A stretch of 64,000 bases of DNA from positions 62,001 to 126,000 of the forward strand of contig JAGYIQ010000001.1 of assembly GCA_018402565.1 (NCBI GenBank), given 5' to 3'. Source of the stretch: Pirellulaceae bacterium (GTDB lineage: Bacteria > Planctomycetota > Planctomycetia > Pirellulales > Pirellulaceae). Below, piece by piece: positions 62,501-64,000 of this stretch; the stretch's first letter is position 1; the number at the start of each line of letters is the position of its first letter. The position numbers were made by a program, and so were the translations under genes. The notes under the pieces are model-generated. The model was given only the letters and a program-made list of their open reading frames with translations, searched no databases and was not told where the DNA came from.

Positions 62501-63101
62501 GAGTCCGCTGCTGCAACAGCTCCGGAGTCATTTGCTTCACAGCCGCCACTCGCGACAACATCGCGTCAGCCGTCATCGGCATGCCTGCAAACGTGCCAAA
62601 TCCCTTGGCAGCTTCCGCCAAACCTTCGGCGGCTTGCCATTCGCCGTAAGCCAACAACTGGTCGGCTTGCTCCAACAGGAATTGGCTGGCCTCGCGGTTG
62701 TACTCCGCTGGGTCACCCGCTTCCGCCATTTTCGTCAAACGCTCGTGGCGTTGAATCATGGCCTCCACCGCTGCCGAACTGTCACGAGCACCCATCTCCG
62801 CGGGAACTTCACCCACGGCAGCCAAGTGCTGTCGAGCAGCGGCTACATTGCCGGCGGCCAAGGCTCGTCGAGCCTCACGCCATTTTTGCTGAGCGTCCGC
62901 CGCAGGGGCGGTCGCTCCTCCAGTCAACAGTCGAGCCACCGGGGGGCGGGCCGAAGTTTCCGCCGAAGCGGTCGTCTGGGTGGAACCAGGCACAGCGGGC
63001 AGGTTCTGCCCGTGAGCCGTGGGGCTGGCCAAGGTTGTCACTACTCCGAGCGCCGTGCTCAAAGCCATGACCACAGTCCATTGTTTAGCCGAGGCTTTCA
63101 A
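59526..63101 (-). CDS. Secretin-type outer-membrane channel protein (GspD/PilQ family)
   Basis: 1191 residues with a signal peptide (MALSTALGVVTTLASPTAHG) and AAGGAG about 9 nt upstream. The first ~550 residues are helical with repeated Ala/Gln units (TPR-like and coiled-coil: WREARRALAAGNVAAARQHL, NERLEQKYTNEVK-like). A secretin N-domain region (SLQSALQVILSAHNLTYVIE) and a long Gly/Ser/Ala insert follow. The secretin core has VQIVIETRFISLSDSFFERI, FLIQAAKGDQRSNVMTAPKV, then ITSVSATVAVPDGGTVLLGG and VPFLSNLPWINRLFKNVGIG. It forms a gated pore for type II or type IV pilus export. No gsp or pil partner is in the window. It is one of the largest secretins I have seen, owing to the N-terminus. 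Confidence 0.9.
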   Translation of the reverse strand: MKASAKQWTVVMALSTALGVVTTLASPTAHGQNLPAVPGSTQTTASAETSARPPVARLLTGGATAPAADAQQKWREARRALAAGNVAAARQHLAAVGEVPAEMGARDSSAAVEAMIQRHERLTKMAEAGDPAEYNREASQFLLEQADQLLAYGEWQAAEGLAEAAKGFGTFAGMPMTADAMLSRVAAVKQMTPELLQQRTQDAQRLMGDAKLAMDQNRLAEATAALESIKGLHLPDTAFAGMDQQPWQLELQLQSKRQAAPVQLAQGMTEAAGGVRTADFQPESDTSRVVLASSEQVAAPSADQDDAIELYLRGVQALNAGNRQVAQDLLDKAWEKRASLDPVVLSALEQRRTFLRNTIQATTVSAPIGAAPMIGTGTARQDQAGAPIDLDAQQQVVLQKIRQHVARQRSEADQLKERQQPRQALTVMQSLRADIEKSDLESSSKTQFLSMIDREIQSLDQFIRQNIVEIETAETNVARLNELSNEREQKYTNEVKIQSLVEQYNQLQREQRFAEANVIARQAIDLDPTNPAVTLMMEKGKIAERNYHQQMIRDMKEQSNYNVWSNVEESSIHIDPNRPMEFPNSRDWERLTQERGRWLEDQSIGDPAEYRIRQILANMKVSMSFQGTPLVQAVDMLGREAGVNIAFDARGMADEGVDSDTPVNQNFHVPMSLQSALQVILSAHNLTYVIENEVIKITGKSSAAPKLNRVQYYVGDLVTPIPNFQGVNPVTVMSAGGVVTTAGMGLSGQMGTSGQVVGAIAATPNAQASSMVSPVGLAQQLDPNAYGSYRGSPAPPMVDPLTGQGGMMAADFTQLIDLIRNTIDPESWDEGGGAGTITEFRNTNSLVIRNTQAVHDQIQDLLKRLRELQDVQIVIETRFISLSDSFFERIGVDFDFKINDYSRLPLGSLDDERSRSSIVGRLGTPDLTIPADFDIPFSNNSFGETVPQFGGFGNPASAANFGFAILSDIEVFFLIQAAKGDQRSNVMTAPKVTLFNGQFGSVTDVVTRNFVTSVTPVVGSFAAAHAPVISTLADGTMMSVQAVVSLDRRFVRLTLVPTFTKLRDVEEFTFTGSETTNTGSGVFDPTDGSFLATNREQTRSGVTVQQPIFSITSVSATVAVPDGGTVLLGGVKRLSEARVERGVPFLSNLPWINRLFKNVGIGRDTSSVMLMVTPRVIIKEEEEARNVGLTP

Positions 63102-63412
63102 CGTGTCTCTCCTTTTTTTTTGAGATGCACGAAATCCAAGAAACAGAATTCGTATTGTCCGTTACGACCTAAGTTCCACCCAAGTGCCGAAACGAGCTGC
63201 CTGCTGGGATTCGCACGTGCCGACGGCTTCTCTACCAGAGAAATCCCGCCTACACTGAGCCCACGTCCAATGGACCCACGAAACCAGGCGGGGTGTCTTT
63301 ACAAGAAATGCAACCCCTATGTCAAGATTTGATAGCACTATTTGGCCGGAAAATCCCTACAGTTCTCCCAATCGGTGCTAGCGTTAGAACCCGCACAAGG
63401 GGTACATCTCCC
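63102..63412. other. Divergent region between the secretin and pseudouridine synthase genes
   Basis: 311 bp holding the promoters of both genes by position. The secretin side has a run of eight or nine A residues (minus strand) just before AAGGAG. No gene or repeat was seen. Confidence 0.4.
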
Positions 63413-64000
63413 ATGTCCACGCCATCCGGCCCGATCGATTTCACCGGCAAAAACAGCCCAAATTCCGGGCTTTCTCCCGACCCGGTGTCCCCCAGCTCGT
63501 GGCCCAACGACCTCGCCGGGGGCCCGCCGGCCTCCGTCTTGTACTTTCACGAAGAATGCCTAGTCGTCAATAAACCAGCCGGGCTACTGACCCAGGCCCC
63601 ACCGGGGATCCCCAGCCTCGAGGCTCAAGCCCGACGCTTCTGGCAGGCGACCACCGATTACGTGGGCGTTCCCCATCGCTTGGACCGCGCCACCTCCGGC
63701 ACGTTGCTGCTGGGGCAATCCAAAGTCGTCACTAGAAAATTGGCCGCACAGTTCGAACGTCGCACCATCCGCAAAGTCTACTGGGCACTGCTCGAAGGTT
63801 GCCCCCCCGAGCCGGTCGGGACCTGGTGCGACTGGATGTGCAAACGCCCCGACCATCCGCTCTCCGAAATCACGACAGCCGACGATCCAGCCGCCCAATC
63901 CGCCGAACTCGATTACCGCGTGCTGGGGACCAGCCCCACGTATGCCTGGGTAGAAATACTCTTAAAAACCGGACGCACGCACCAAATCCGCTTGCAAGCC
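63413..64000 (+). CDS. RluA-family pseudouridine synthase, 3' end cut by window edge
   Basis: 196 residues visible from the ATG at 63413, which follows AAGGGG by about 10 nt. Family landmarks are VLYFHEECLVVNKPAGLLTQ near residue 45, the catalytic aspartate in VPHRLDRATSGTLLLG near 92, QFERRTIRKVYWALLEG near 120 and KTGRTHQIRLQA at the edge. These enzymes convert uridine to pseudouridine in rRNA or tRNA; the target cannot be told. An N-terminal disordered stretch of about 40 residues precedes the domain. It is divergent from the secretin gene. Confidence 0.93.
   Translation, partial: MSTPSGPIDFTGKNSPNSGLSPDPVSPSSWPNDLAGGPPASVLYFHEECLVVNKPAGLLTQAPPGIPSLEAQARRFWQATTDYVGVPHRLDRATSGTLLLGQSKVVTRKLAAQFERRTIRKVYWALLEGCPPEPVGTWCDWMCKRPDHPLSEITTADDPAAQSAELDYRVLGTSPTYAWVEILLKTGRTHQIRLQA

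Noticed and set aside
60495..63332. 945-codon open frame on the plus strand
   Set aside because: Antisense to the secretin gene; the composition (Arg, His, Gln, Leu) is typical of a shadow and no ribosome binding site was seen.
1..64000. CRISPR arrays
   Set aside because: The tandem arrays have no spacers of constant length, and the dispersed elements are far apart. No cas-like gene was seen.
1..64000. A horizontally acquired island or prophage
   Set aside because: No integrase, transposase, phage gene or tRNA junction was seen, and base composition looks even along the window.

Overview
The window looks like chromosomal DNA of a planctomycete, most likely a member of the Pirellulaceae. I infer this from the gene content: a DUF1549/DUF1553 protein followed by a DUF1501 protein, a sialate O-acetylesterase, a Gfo/Idh/MocA oxidoreductase, a sugar phosphate isomerase-type protein, an NPCBM-domain protein, a PhyH oxygenase, an orphan secretin with a very long N-terminal region, and many lineage-specific secreted proteins. 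Base composition is GC-rich, and TTG and GTG starts are used. No species assignment is possible from sequence alone. I saw no rRNA, tRNA, CRISPR array, prophage or transposase gene.

Layout. 1-1766: kbl (cut by the left edge) and tdh, threonine to glycine, minus strand. 2491-5522: hisD-hisC-hisB, plus strand. 5657-6741: a DUF2807 lipoprotein translationally coupled to a small PLDc_N membrane protein. 6752-8857: epmB divergent from efp, the elongation factor P modification pair. 8888-11874: a beta-CASP metallo-beta-lactamase RNase-like protein and an unknown secreted protein. 11864-13174: a PPi-type phosphofructokinase. 13899-16391: priA. 16481-19413: a secreted Cys/Gly-rich protein and a lipoprotein. 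19616-21882: a LarA-like protein coupled to a YgfZ-like protein. 22338-30280: a CARDB/DUF11-type surface protein and several low-complexity or membrane proteins. 30869-36324: a DksA/TraR-type zinc-finger protein, a sialate esterase and a TPR-redoxin protein. 36519-37940: flagellin. 38428-41460: a three-gene ABC-2 exporter. 41745-43846: ispF, thyA and folA. 44126-48440: an unknown protein, a Gfo/Idh/MocA oxidoreductase and a frameshifted polytopic membrane protein. 48648-51847: the DUF1549-DUF1501 pair. 51967-57364: PhyH, thioredoxin, NPCBM protein and HtrA-like protease. 57779-59037: a small membrane protein and a TIM-barrel isomerase. 59526-63101: the secretin. 63413-64000: an Rlu-type pseudouridine synthase (cut by the right edge).

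The most unusual material is repetitive. First, five copies of a ~145 bp near-palindromic element lie flanked by TA/CTAG, plus one rearranged copy. They resemble a MITE. The central loop is inverted relative to the arms in two copies, and two copies supply the stop codon of the neighbouring gene. Second, minisatellites are abundant. Inside genes the unit lengths are 15, 18 or 21 bp, so the reading frame is kept. Between genes there are arrays of a 13-14 bp unit punctuated by a CCAGCAG/CTGCTGG hairpin, seen at two loci 35 kb apart. In one gene (around 48218) a single extra base inside such an array breaks the frame of an otherwise continuous 525-codon gene.
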